DNA of 24,441 nt from IMG/VR virus record IMGVR_UViG_3300008261_000432, positions 1 to 24,441 of that record, one strand, 5' to 3'. Position 1 is the first letter of the stretch; every line of letters begins with the position of its first letter. The position numbers and the translations under genes are program-made. Under the pieces are notes generated by a model. The model was not told the DNA's origin. It ran no database searches and was given only the letters and a program-made list of their open reading frames with translations. Positions 6,202-13,909 of this stretch are shown here, one piece after another. Origin of the DNA: a virus.

Positions 6202-7233
6202 ATGACAATATCGACCGACTCAAAATATATCAAATTAGTATCTTCACGTTTGCGTAATTTCAAACAGAAAGATTCTTACCTATGGAATTTCTCTTGCCCA
6301 ATTTGTGGTGATAGTCAAAAGAACAAAAGCAAAGCTCGAGGGTACGTGTACCAAAAAGGCAATGGTTTGTTCTATCGTTGCCACAATTGCAGTGTGGGTA
6401 CAAATCTAGGCAATCTTATCAAGAACCTAGATGACTCTTTGTATAAAGAGTATGTGATGGAGAATTATAAAAGTGGTGAGACTGGTGTGCAAAACAGACC
6501 AGTTTCATTCATTGATATACCACCTCCACGATTTGGTAAACTACAAAAAGAAACCTCATTTACTGAGGCAGAAGTTTGCAGTAAACTACCTGAAGGTCAT
6601 TTTTGTTTGACCTATCTACAGAACCGTATGGTACCAAAAGAATCATACAATAGATTATTTTTCACACAACACTACAAAAGATTTTTAGATGCCTTGATTC
6701 CAGATCACGGCAAAAAAGTGGTCGATGATGCACGGCTTGTAATTCCATTCTATGACGAGTATAATGACCTTATTGGTGTGTCTGGACGTGCATTGGAGAC
6801 TTCAGATAACAAATTACGTTATGTGACATTGAAGATTAAAGAAGATACAGATAAGATGGTATTTGGCCTCGATAGAGTTGACTTAAGTAAACCTGTTAGA
6901 ATGGTTGAGGGACCTCTTGATTCAATGTTCCTAAGTAACTGTCTGGCATCAGGTGATTCGTCATTGCATCAATCGGTAAAAAATATCAAGGCAAATAATA
7001 TTACCTTGATATATGACAATGAACCACGTAATAAAGAAATTACGAAGTTGATGCAAGAAGCGATAGCGTTAGGTCATAATGTCGTCATTTGGCCTGATAC
7101 TGTTGAAGGTAAAGATATTAATGAGATGGTATTGAATGGTTTATCGCCTGATGAAATTGAAGATATTATAAGTAATAACACATTCAAAGGCATAAAGGCA
7201 CAAACTGAATTTATTTTTTGGAAGAAAGTATGA
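6202..7233 (+). CDS. 61: DNA primase, T4 gp61-like
   Basis: At 343 residues it matches T4 gp61 (342). An N-terminal zinc ribbon has Cys32, Cys35, Cys60 and Cys63 with the flanking KARGYVYQKGN seen in gp61. The central toprim region carries Glu236 (MVEGPLDSMF) and Asp272 in IYDNEPRN, and GKDINEM near 303 completes the motif set. The enzyme makes RNA primers for lagging-strand synthesis, in T4 together with the gp41 helicase (not in this window). No Shine-Dalgarno is visible because the promoter start is at the ATG. The next gene overlaps by ATGA. Confidence 0.93.
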   Translation: MTISTDSKYIKLVSSRLRNFKQKDSYLWNFSCPICGDSQKNKSKARGYVYQKGNGLFYRCHNCSVGTNLGNLIKNLDDSLYKEYVMENYKSGETGVQNRPVSFIDIPPPRFGKLQKETSFTEAEVCSKLPEGHFCLTYLQNRMVPKESYNRLFFTQHYKRFLDALIPDHGKKVVDDARLVIPFYDEYNDLIGVSGRALETSDNKLRYVTLKIKEDTDKMVFGLDRVDLSKPVRMVEGPLDSMFLSNCLASGDSSLHQSVKNIKANNITLIYDNEPRNKEITKLMQEAIALGHNVVIWPDTVEGKDINEMVLNGLSPDEIEDIISNNTFKGIKAQTEFIFWKKV

Positions 7234-7916
7234 GTATGAAAGTTGAGTTGATTAGTTATTCGCAGCCTGAGTCACATTTCGCAGAGAATATGACTGAATT
7301 GGTTGCGTTTTGTGCGAGGGTATCAAACCCTGCAAACCAAGACAATAAAGAAACAAGTGAGAAGTTGATTCGTTATTTGGTTAAACACCAACATTGGTCA
7401 CCACTTGAGATGGTGAGTATGTGTTTGGAACTTACAACGACACGTGACATTGCACGACAAATCTTGCGTCATCGTAGTTTTAGTTTTCAGGAGTTTAGTC
7501 AACGTTATGCTGATCCTACAGCTGAACTTGATGAGGCATTTGTGTTGCGTGAGGCAAGATTGCAAGACACAAAGAATCGACAGAACAGTGTAGAATTAGA
7601 TATGAATGATGAGGCACAGAAGTTATTGGCATTTGAATGGGAACGTGCTCAGAAACGAGTATTGTTTTCAGTCAAACAAGAATACTCTTGGGCTATTAAG
7701 AATGGTATTGCCAAAGAACAGGCACGTGCGGTATTGCCAGAAGGCCTTACTGTAAGTCGCCTCTACATGAACGGCACATTGCGTTCGTGGATTCACTACA
7801 TACAACTCCGTTCAGCAAACGGTACACAAAAAGAACACAGAGACATTGCGATTGAATGCGCTAAAGTAATTGCCAAAGTATTTCCGATGGCAAATGAGTT
7901 TAAAGAACAAAAATAA
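7230..7916 (+). CDS. thyX: FAD-dependent thymidylate synthase ThyX
   Basis: The protein (228 residues from ATG 7230) contains the ThyX signature RHRSFSFQEFSQRY: Arg80, His81, Arg82 and Ser90 fit RHR-x7-S. Residues TQKEHRDIA (199-207) provide the second FAD/dUMP-binding motif (QxExR), and ARAVLPEG precedes it. ThyX converts dUMP to dTMP with methylene-tetrahydrofolate and FAD/NADPH. ATG 7230 overlaps the primase stop and has GGAAG 6 nt upstream; ATG 7236 is a possible alternative. T4 itself uses a ThyA-type enzyme; ThyX is common in T4-like marine phages. It is followed by ribonucleotide reductase genes. Confidence 0.95.
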   Translation: MSMKVELISYSQPESHFAENMTELVAFCARVSNPANQDNKETSEKLIRYLVKHQHWSPLEMVSMCLELTTTRDIARQILRHRSFSFQEFSQRYADPTAELDEAFVLREARLQDTKNRQNSVELDMNDEAQKLLAFEWERAQKRVLFSVKQEYSWAIKNGIAKEQARAVLPEGLTVSRLYMNGTLRSWIHYIQLRSANGTQKEHRDIAIECAKVIAKVFPMANEFKEQK

Positions 7917-7931
7917 TTAATTGGAGTAAAT

Positions 7932-8138
7932 ATGGATATCGTTCACGGTATAAAGGTTGACTATTCTCGGGACAATTTGTTCGATGAGTTAGGTAAAAAA
8001 AGATTAAAAGAAAGTTACATGAAGGACGATGAAACGTCCCCACAAGAAAGGTTTGCGTATGTATCGAAAGCGTTTGGGTCTAATGCAGAACATTCGCAAA
8101 GGTTGTACGAATATAGTAGTAGACATTGGTTGGCGTAG
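7932..8138 (+). CDS. nrdA: NrdA N-terminal fragment, cut off by a frameshift
   Basis: These 68 residues match the start of phage class I ribonucleotide reductase large chains: KKRLKESYMKDDETSPQERF and then YVSKAFGSN, and RLYEYSSRHW. The frame then runs into TAG at 8136-8138. The rest of NrdA continues in another frame from about 8137. Homologues have about ten residues including a TPxLS loop between HW and (R/T)(S/K)KRGLPISC; here only about 7 nt lie between them. The simplest explanation is a deletion of about 29 nt, real or an assembly error. GGAG precedes the ATG. Confidence 0.75.
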   Translation: MDIVHGIKVDYSRDNLFDELGKKRLKESYMKDDETSPQERFAYVSKAFGSNAEHSQRLYEYSSRHWLA

Positions 8139-9717
8139 TAAGCGTGGCCTTCCTATATCATGCTTTTTACCTTATCTACACGATTCCTCTGAAGGCCTTG
8201 TCAATTGTTTATCAGAAGTTAACTGGCTCTCAATGTTGGGAGGTGGTATTGGCATTGGGCTTGGTATTCGTTCAGCAGATGATAAATCTACTGGAATTAT
8301 GCCTCACCTTAGGACTTATGATGCTTCTTCTTTGGCTTATAGGCAAGGTCGTACTCGCCGTGGTTCTTATGCTGCTTATCTCAACATATCCCATCCTGAC
8401 ATCCTCATTTTCTTAGAGATGCGTAAACCTACTGGTGATCCCAATATGCGAACGTTGAACCTACATCATGGTATCAATATCACCGATGATTTTATGGAAT
8501 TGGTTGAGAAGGCCATGTTAGACCCTAATGTGGATGATACATGGGAACTAAAAGACCCACACAATGGTGAAGTGCGTGAAACAATTTCTGCTAAACTATT
8601 GTGGCAGAACATACTTGAAATGCGTATGTTAACGGGTGAGCCATATATACATTACATTGATACGAGTAATCGTGCGATGCCTGAGTTTCAAAAGAAACTA
8701 GGTTTGAAAATCAATCAATCAAATTTATGCAGTGAGATTATTTTACCAACTGATAAAGACCGTACCGCTGTATGTTGTCTGTCTTCAGTTAACTTGGAGT
8801 ATTATGATGAGTGGAAAGATGACCCGTTATTCCTTAGAGATATGGCTGAGATGCTCGATAATGTGCTTGAATATTTTATCGTTAATGCTCCTGATGCCAT
8901 TTCACGTGCAAAGTACTCTGCAGGCCGTGAGCGTAGCATTGGGGTTGGTGCTCTCGGCTTTCATGCTTACCTACAACGGAATGGCGTTGCTTTCGAGGGT
9001 GTTATGGCCAAAGTCCTTAACAACCAAATGTTCAAACATATCAGAGGTAAATTAGATGAAGCTAACACCGACCTTGGGACTCTTAGGGGATCTCCGGCAG
9101 ATTGCGCTGGCACTGGTCGCAGGTTTGCTCACGTTATGGCTATTGCTCCCAATGCTAGTTCTTCTATTATTATGGGTAATACCAGCCCTTCTATTGAACC
9201 TTATCGTGCTAATGCTTACAGACAAGACACGTTGAGTGGTTCACATTTGACCAAGAATAAATGGTTAGATAGAGTAATTATGAAACATCTATCACCAACT
9301 GGTGCACCATTGACACCAAAAGGTGATGGTGAGTACCAAGATATTTGGTCTTCTATTATTGCCAATGATGGTTCAGTACAACACCTTGATTGGATGGACG
9401 AGAACGATAAAGAGGTGTTCAAAACTGGTATGGAAATTGACCAACGATGGGTTGTTGAACATGCGGCTGATCGTCAGCAATACATAGACCAAGCACAAAG
9501 TTTAAACCTGTTCTTTAGGCCTGATGTAAATGTTAAATACCTACACGCCTGCCATTTCTTGGCATGGAAAAAAGGATTGAAGACATTGTATTACTGCCGT
9601 TCTGAAAAATTGGCCAAGGCTGATAAGGTATCTAAACGTATTGAGAGAGAAGTTATTAAAGAGTTGGACATGAGTGCGATTGCTCAAGGCAATGAGTGTC
9701 TGGCTTGCGAAGGTTAA
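8029..9717 (+). CDS. nrdA: NrdA, ribonucleotide reductase large subunit (body, frameshifted)
   Basis: The homologous part begins near 8137 (RSKRGLPISCF); the open frame reaches back to an ATG at 8029 inside the N-terminal fragment, but its first 36 residues are out-of-frame translation. Catalytic features are intact: the redox Cys in LPISC (codon 8161), Gly-rich GGGIGIGLG, radical-site NLCSEI (Cys codon 8728), PNASSS near 9150, LYYCR near 9585, and a C-terminal C-x-x-C tail. It reduces ribonucleotides to deoxyribonucleotides with NrdB. The missing piece upstream includes the TPxLS substrate loop, so neither fragment alone should be active. Codon choice shifts to GCT/CCT/CTT in two blocks (8140-8450, 8930-9220). 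Confidence 0.85.
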   Translation: MKRPHKKGLRMYRKRLGLMQNIRKGCTNIVVDIGWRSKRGLPISCFLPYLHDSSEGLVNCLSEVNWLSMLGGGIGIGLGIRSADDKSTGIMPHLRTYDASSLAYRQGRTRRGSYAAYLNISHPDILIFLEMRKPTGDPNMRTLNLHHGINITDDFMELVEKAMLDPNVDDTWELKDPHNGEVRETISAKLLWQNILEMRMLTGEPYIHYIDTSNRAMPEFQKKLGLKINQSNLCSEIILPTDKDRTAVCCLSSVNLEYYDEWKDDPLFLRDMAEMLDNVLEYFIVNAPDAISRAKYSAGRERSIGVGALGFHAYLQRNGVAFEGVMAKVLNNQMFKHIRGKLDEANTDLGTLRGSPADCAGTGRRFAHVMAIAPNASSSIIMGNTSPSIEPYRANAYRQDTLSGSHLTKNKWLDRVIMKHLSPTGAPLTPKGDGEYQDIWSSIIANDGSVQHLDWMDENDKEVFKTGMEIDQRWVVEHAADRQQYIDQAQSLNLFFRPDVNVKYLHACHFLAWKKGLKTLYYCRSEKLAKADKVSKRIEREVIKELDMSAIAQGNECLACEG

Positions 9718-9737
9718 TATTTTAAAAAGGAATAAAA

Positions 9738-10181
9738 ATGAAAAAATTACTAATCGTTGCCATTTTGGCATTAACATCAGTTGCAAGTTTTGCACAAAAA
9801 GAAAAACCAATGGTCATCTATGATTTCCCACTCACTAGGGTTATTGATGGTGACACGGTTGCATTTCAAGCAACATTCTTGCCACCACCACTGAAACAAG
9901 AATTAAGCATTCGTGTGTTTGGTGTTGATACACCTGAAAAAGGTCATAGAGCAATGTGTACACAAGAAGCACAGCGTGGCGAAGCAGCAACAGCATTCAC
10001 CAAAGCACAAATCAATGCCGCACAAAAAAGACAAGTTGCATTGATGGATTGGGACAAGTATGGTGGTCGTGTTCTTGGTGATGTTCTGTTAGATGGTAAG
10101 AGTCTCAGAGCGATGTTAATTCAAAATGGTTTCGCACGTGAATATTACGGTGAAGCAAAACAAAGTTGGTGCAACAAATGA
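9738..10181 (+). CDS. Secreted SNase-like nuclease (thermonuclease family)
   Basis: The 147-residue protein starts with a Sec signal peptide (about residues 1-19, cleavage near SFA-QK). The SNase core follows: TRVIDGDTVAF (Asp38, Asp40 area), RVFGVDTPE (Arg59, Asp64, Thr65, Glu67) and KYGGRVLGDV (Arg111), which align with the catalytic Arg/Glu/Arg and calcium-binding residues of staphylococcal nuclease. Two Cys (74 and 145) may bond. It would degrade DNA or RNA outside the cytoplasm. Lying between nrdA and trx/nrdB, it may scavenge nucleotides or destroy DNA of superinfecting phages; that is inference. AAGGA precedes the ATG. Confidence 0.9.
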   Translation: MKKLLIVAILALTSVASFAQKEKPMVIYDFPLTRVIDGDTVAFQATFLPPPLKQELSIRVFGVDTPEKGHRAMCTQEAQRGEAATAFTKAQINAAQKRQVALMDWDKYGGRVLGDVLLDGKSLRAMLIQNGFAREYYGEAKQSWCNK

Positions 10182-10423
10182 AAAAGATTATTAGATTTAC
10201 CGCTTCATGGTGCCAACCATGTAAAGCAATGGCAATGATTCTAAACAATGTAGATTCACCATACCCAATTGAGGTTGTTGATATTGATGCACAATCAGAT
10301 GTTGCAATTGAATTTGGCATTCGTTCAGTACCAACACTGGTAATGATTGAGGATGGTACTGTACTTAAGAAGATGATTGGTGTAAAATCAGAAGAACTTG
10401 TGAAAGAATGGATCAATGGTTAA
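10178..10423 (+). CDS. Thioredoxin-like protein
   Basis: The 81-residue protein carries the active site TASWCQPCKAM (a CxxC variant of WCGPC) at about residues 8-18 and the cis-Pro loop RSVPTLVMI at about 49-57. It is shorter than E. coli thioredoxin (109), like T4 NrdC and other phage thioredoxins or glutaredoxins. It would re-reduce the C-terminal Cys pair of NrdA. ATG 10178 overlaps the nuclease stop (ATGA). Its 3' end overlaps nrdB by 8 nt, which supports coordinated expression with the reductase. Confidence 0.9.
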   Translation: MKKIIRFTASWCQPCKAMAMILNNVDSPYPIEVVDIDAQSDVAIEFGIRSVPTLVMIEDGTVLKKMIGVKSEELVKEWING

Positions 10424-11411
10424 GAAAAATCCCAGCCGACTGACGGACGAACGCAGTTCATTTAAACCCTTTAATTACCCATGGGCATATGATGCATGGT
10501 TAAAACACGAACAATCACATTGGTTGCATACAGAGGTGCCAATGCATGAAGATGTGAAAGATTGGAAGAATAAGTTATCAGCTGAAGAAAAACATTTTCT
10601 CACAAACATTTTTCGTTTCTTTACACAAGGTGACATTGACGTTGCAGGTGGTTATGTAAACAACTATCTACCATATTTCCCTCAGCCTGAAGTTCGCATG
10701 ATGTTGTTGGGTTTTGCAGCACGTGAAGCATTACACATTGCCGCATACTCACACCTGATTGAAACACTAGGCCTGCCTGAAACAATGTACAATGAATTCA
10801 TGGCTTATCAAGAAATGAAAGACAAGCACGACTATGTGATGGACATTTCTGGTAAGAATGGTACAAAAGAGAACACTGCTCGCCATATCGCCGTGTTCAG
10901 TGCCTTCACTGAAGGTATGCAGTTGTTCTCATCTTTTGTTATGTTGTTAAACTTCCCACGCACTGGTAAGATGAAAGGCATGGGACAGATTGTTACTTGG
11001 TCTATTGTTGATGAAACAATGCACGCTGAGAACATGATGAGATTGTTTAAGACATACATTTCAGAGAACCAAGAGATTTGGAATGATGAGTTGAAATCAT
11101 CCATTTACACCATTGCTGAACGCATGGTTGAATTGGAAGATAAATTCATTGACCTAGCGTTTGGTTTCAATGCTATGGAAGGTCTAACATCGGATGAATT
11201 GAAGAAATACATTCGTTACATTGCTGACCGCAGATTGATTGGTCTTGGTATGAAAGGCATATTCAAAGTTAAACGCAATCCACTACCATGGGTTGAAGAA
11301 ATGATTAATGCACCAACACACACCAATTTCTTTGAGAATCGTGCCACAGACTATGCCAAAGGTGCCTTATCTGGTTCATGGGATGAGGTGTGGAGTAAGG
11401 CCACAACATGA
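10416..11411 (+). CDS. nrdB: NrdB, ribonucleotide reductase small (radical) subunit
   Basis: The 331-residue protein is a class I R2. Di-iron ligands are visible: Asp73 (TQGDIDV), Glu104 and His107 (AREALHIAAYSH), Glu166 (AFTEGMQLF), Glu200 and His203 (VDETMHAEN). Tyr111 sits where the radical tyrosine is in E. coli NrdB (Tyr122, four residues after the His ligand). It generates the radical that NrdA uses. All ligands are intact, so the frameshift in nrdA is the only visible defect in the pathway. The start overlaps the thioredoxin gene by 8 nt. Confidence 0.95.
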   Translation: MVKKNPSRLTDERSSFKPFNYPWAYDAWLKHEQSHWLHTEVPMHEDVKDWKNKLSAEEKHFLTNIFRFFTQGDIDVAGGYVNNYLPYFPQPEVRMMLLGFAAREALHIAAYSHLIETLGLPETMYNEFMAYQEMKDKHDYVMDISGKNGTKENTARHIAVFSAFTEGMQLFSSFVMLLNFPRTGKMKGMGQIVTWSIVDETMHAENMMRLFKTYISENQEIWNDELKSSIYTIAERMVELEDKFIDLAFGFNAMEGLTSDELKKYIRYIADRRLIGLGMKGIFKVKRNPLPWVEEMINAPTHTNFFENRATDYAKGALSGSWDEVWSKATT

Positions 11412-11503
11412 ACCTCGACCTCATTATTTTTATCTCAGTAATAGCTATTACTGTTGGTTTAATAGCATGGGATGGGTGCAACAATAAGGATGGAAAAGAT
11501 TAA
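11408..11503 (+). CDS. 31-residue single-TM peptide, unknown
   Basis: The ATG overlaps the nrdB stop (ATGA). One hydrophobic helix (residues 3-20, LDLIIFISVIAITVGLIA) is followed by a polar Lys/Asp tail with one Cys. The stop directly abuts the next ATG at 11504. Size, topology and coupling make it a plausible real gene; function unknown. A peptide of the same length and layout is encoded at 19694. Confidence 0.5.
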   Translation: MNLDLIIFISVIAITVGLIAWDGCNNKDGKD

Positions 11504-12136
11504 ATGAGTTTTTTAGTGGCAAATCTACCACCAGTAAAATGTTTTGTTCGCAGAGAGTTTCTCTATGACTTTGAAAAGGGTCACGGAGAACTTGAACCAT
11601 GTTGGTGGATATCATTGAAGTCTCAGCGTAGTCAAGCGTTTCGTATTGAAGCATACTTAAATGAATATGGTGCATTGTATGACAAACTGCCATTACATGC
11701 ATTTTGTTGGAAACCTATAGAAGGTGAACCATACCCTTTAGATTTTCTACAATTATGGAACAGCATGTCTTATGATATTACTGTAATAAGAAAAGCAATG
11801 ATATCAAATATGAGATGTAAGATTAAGATGAAAGATGGGTCTTGGTTGGAAGGTGAATACCTTTTCACTGTTGATTCTGCACATCCAGATTTTAACATTA
11901 TAGATTGTGGTCATAGTGAAGACGTTGAAGATCACAAATCTTTCAACTTTATCAAATGCGACAATGGTCAGTTCGCTGCACAGCCAAACAATCGTGTGGT
12001 GATATTAGAACCAGCATCCAATCCTAAAAAGATGAAGATACCAGATTTCAATGTCGCTACCACTAGATGGAATGTTGAGATGGATCCAAAGTGGGACTAT
12101 GGCCTGCCAGAAAACAAATGGAGAATGAACGAATAA
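11504..12136 (+). CDS. Conserved T4-like phage protein, unknown function
   Basis: The 210-residue protein is one I recall as strongly conserved among T4-like marine phages: MSFLVANLPPVKCFVRREFL at the start, NEYGALYDKLPLHAFCW, SYDITVI, and HKSFNFIKCDNGQFAAQPNN in the second half. It contains no known catalytic motif, signal or membrane segment, and looks like a beta-rich cytoplasmic protein. Conservation and position next to the reductase genes hint at a core role in replication or metabolism, but none is known to me. Confidence 0.75.
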   Translation: MSFLVANLPPVKCFVRREFLYDFEKGHGELEPCWWISLKSQRSQAFRIEAYLNEYGALYDKLPLHAFCWKPIEGEPYPLDFLQLWNSMSYDITVIRKAMISNMRCKIKMKDGSWLEGEYLFTVDSAHPDFNIIDCGHSEDVEDHKSFNFIKCDNGQFAAQPNNRVVILEPASNPKKMKIPDFNVATTRWNVEMDPKWDYGLPENKWRMNE

Positions 12137-12157
12137 CATTAACATCCTTTGTTGTCT

Positions 12158-12184
12158 ATATACTCAAGTAATAGTATATGGAGG
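12158..12184 (+). promoter_or_regulatory. 7-bp hairpin abutting a strong ribosome site
   Basis: ATATACT (12158-12164) pairs with AGTATAT (12173-12179) across an 8-nt loop, and GGAGG (12180-12184) follows directly, 6 nt before ATG 12191. A weak promoter (TTGTTG, 17 bp, TAGTAT) overlaps the same dyad. It may be an operator or an mRNA 5' stabilising hairpin. Confidence 0.4.
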
Positions 12185-12190
12185 TAACTT

Positions 12191-12352
12191 ATGTTAATAG
12201 TAAATCACGAATGTGAATCGTGTGGTTCAGATTTTGCAATTCAATATGATGAGACAGAGTGTGAGAGTGATCCAATGCACTGTCCCTTCTGTGGCGAATA
12301 TATAGCTTTAGAGGAAGATGATTTTATCGACCCTGATGCTGAAGAAGAATAA
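12191..12352 (+). CDS. Zinc-ribbon protein, 53 residues
   Basis: The product has the zinc-binding pattern ECESCGSDF ... HCPFCGEYI (C-x2-C and C-x2-C, about 20 residues between), then a strongly acidic tail ending in four Glu/Ala-Glu repeats. GGAGG 6 nt before ATG is one of the best ribosome sites in the window. I recall near-identical short zinc ribbons in T4-like cyanophages; function unknown, perhaps nucleic-acid or RNA-polymerase binding. The stop overlaps the next ATG. Confidence 0.75.
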   Translation: MLIVNHECESCGSDFAIQYDETECESDPMHCPFCGEYIALEEDDFIDPDAEEE

Positions 12353-12808
12353 ATGTCATGGTTTTATAATGGAGTAGAGGTGACCGACCAAATGATTGAA
12401 GGTCAATATGGTTACGTCTATTGTATCACAAACAAAGTAACCGGTCGCAAGTACATTGGCCGGAAGTATTTCACCAAAGCCGCAACAAAGCAAGTTAACG
12501 GGAAGAAAAAGAAAACCCGTGTCAATTCAGGTTGGCAAAACTATTTTGGTTCAAACAAAACAATCATTGAGGATGTGGCCACTATGGGAGCAGACAGTTT
12601 CCATCGTGAGATTTTGTATTTCTGTAAGAATCGTACAGAGTGCAGTTACTATGAGACTTATGAAATATTTGTACGAGGGTGTTTGCTTACGCCTGAATAC
12701 TATAATGATTGGGTCACATGTAAGATTCGTAAAGCTCATCTGAAAAGCAACACCAATACTTATAAAGAAGGAGAGGCCAAACATCAACTTTCACACATCA
12801 TTGCCTAA
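12353..12808 (+). CDS. GIY-YIG nuclease-domain protein
   Basis: The 151-residue protein contains GYVYCITNKVTGRKYIGRKY (20-39), a GIY-YIG core with Tyr21/Tyr23, Tyr34-Ile-Gly36 and Arg37, followed by a basic insertion (GKKKKTR), HREILYFC (Arg85) and the helix carrying the likely catalytic Glu101 (YYETYEIF). T4-like phages carry several such proteins, some being free-standing Seg-type homing endonucleases. Here no obvious DNA-binding tail is present, so homing is unproven; a repair or recombination nuclease is equally possible. The start overlaps the zinc-ribbon stop by coupling. Confidence 0.8.
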   Translation: MSWFYNGVEVTDQMIEGQYGYVYCITNKVTGRKYIGRKYFTKAATKQVNGKKKKTRVNSGWQNYFGSNKTIIEDVATMGADSFHREILYFCKNRTECSYYETYEIFVRGCLLTPEYYNDWVTCKIRKAHLKSNTNTYKEGEAKHQLSHIIA

Positions 12809-12836
12809 TAATTACCGTAAAGAGAGAAAACCAAGA

Positions 12837-13592
12837 ATGGCTAGAAAAGCAAATACCAAAATCATGGTGTCTGATTCAGCGGATACCAAACCACGCAGTA
12901 ATTCTTTAAGAGTGAAAATCGATGACTTGCAAACATTCGATCCACTAACGGAGAATCAAAGACTATTCTTTGATGCATATAAAAGAGGAGATTATTTTGT
13001 TGCACTACATGGTGTAGCAGGTACAGGTAAAACCTTTTGTGCTTTGTACAAGGCAATAGAAGAGGTGCTCGATAAGAGTAACCCATTCAATAAGATAATC
13101 GTGGTGCGCTCTGCCGTGCAATCACGTGAGATTGGTCATTTACCAGGTGATGTAAATGAAAAGATGGAGATTTACCAACAACCATACAGGCAGATTTGTG
13201 AAACCTTATTTGGTCGCAAAGACGCATGGGATAGATTGGAAGAACAAGGCCACATAGAATTCATTTCAACCTCATTCATTCGTGGTATGTCCTTTGATGA
13301 TGCCATTATCATTGTGGACGAAATGCAGAACATGACCTTTGAGGAGATAGACACCGTGATGACACGTGTTGGATATCGTTCCAAGATCATTTGGTGTGGT
13401 GATTACAGACAGACTGACCTCAACAAAAAGAAGAATGATGTAACAGGCATTTTGAAATTCTTTGAGATTGCCGAACACATGCACGCCTTTACCCGTATTG
13501 AGTTTACTGTGCATGATATTGTCAGGTCATCGTTGGTCAAGGACTATATTCTTGCCAAAATACATTACGATGATTTAGACACGGCACACTAA
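12837..13592 (+). CDS. phoH: PhoH-like ATPase
   Basis: From ATG 12837 (AGAGAG about 11 nt upstream) the protein has 251 residues. Walker A is GVAGTGKT (59-66) and Walker B IIIVDEMQN (157-165); PLTENQRLFFDAY (36-48) resembles the Q-motif of the PhoH/SF1 family, and VVRSAVQSREIGHLPGDV is the PhoH signature after Walker A. PhoH proteins are predicted ATP-dependent RNA helicases or ATPases common in T4-like marine phages; the physiological role is not settled. A TTG 36 nt earlier (12801) is a poor start inside the previous gene. A weak terminator follows. Confidence 0.92.
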   Translation: MARKANTKIMVSDSADTKPRSNSLRVKIDDLQTFDPLTENQRLFFDAYKRGDYFVALHGVAGTGKTFCALYKAIEEVLDKSNPFNKIIVVRSAVQSREIGHLPGDVNEKMEIYQQPYRQICETLFGRKDAWDRLEEQGHIEFISTSFIRGMSFDDAIIIVDEMQNMTFEEIDTVMTRVGYRSKIIWCGDYRQTDLNKKKNDVTGILKFFEIAEHMHAFTRIEFTVHDIVRSSLVKDYILAKIHYDDLDTAH

Positions 13593-13593
13593 T

Positions 13594-13619
13594 AAAACCT
13601 AGTAGAAACACTAGTTTTT
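13594..13619 (+). terminator. Weak intrinsic terminator after phoH
   Basis: AAAACCTAGT (13594-13603) pairs with ACTAGTTTTT (13610-13619) with one mismatch and a 6-nt loop; the 3' arm ends in five T. The stem is A/T-rich, so termination should be partial. Confidence 0.45.
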
Positions 13620-13639
13620 GTTGCAATGCAACATATATA

Positions 13640-13670
13640 TTAATGAGGTGCTTGAAATAGGCCTCATTAA
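13640..13670 (+). promoter_or_regulatory. 9-bp leader hairpin upstream of 13694
   Basis: TTAATGAGG (13640-13648) pairs perfectly with CCTCATTAA (13662-13670). The right arm ends about 13 nt before the AAGGAG site of the next gene. A second small hairpin, GTTGC/GCAAC, lies just upstream. It may be an mRNA-stabilising 5' structure or an operator. Confidence 0.4.
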
Positions 13671-13693
13671 TTTAATCGTCTAAGGAGATACCC

Positions 13694-13909
13694 ATGTTTG
13701 CATATAACACATTCATTGATGCAGTTCAAAATTCTAAAAAGTTTTTCGTTAATAGTTATATTACCGATGAGAAGGTTCGTAAACCATTGTTGGCATTCGT
13801 TGATGCACAAACAACATTCACAAAACAAATCGTAAAGTCTAACGAAGAAGTTACCGCATACGTTAGCGAAGAAGCCACTAACCTATACAAAAAAGGTCTA
13901 ACAAAATGA
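13694..13909 (+). CDS. Small helical protein, weakly phasin-like
   Basis: The 71-residue product (MFAYNTFIDAVQNSKK) is fully helical, with FVDAQTTFTKQIV and a Val/Glu/Ala-rich second half. It superficially resembles phasin-type helical proteins, but that is composition, not homology. AAGGAG precedes the ATG. It is the first gene of a new unit after the phoH terminator and overlaps the next gene by ATGA. Function unknown. Confidence 0.6.
   Translation: MFAYNTFIDAVQNSKKFFVNSYITDEKVRKPLLAFVDAQTTFTKQIVKSNEEVTAYVSEEATNLYKKGLTK

Noticed and set aside
8126-8416. Open frame of 96 codons starting inside nrdA
   Set aside because: It lies in a third frame over conserved NrdA sequence and gives a hydrophobic non-family product; a shadow of nrdA.
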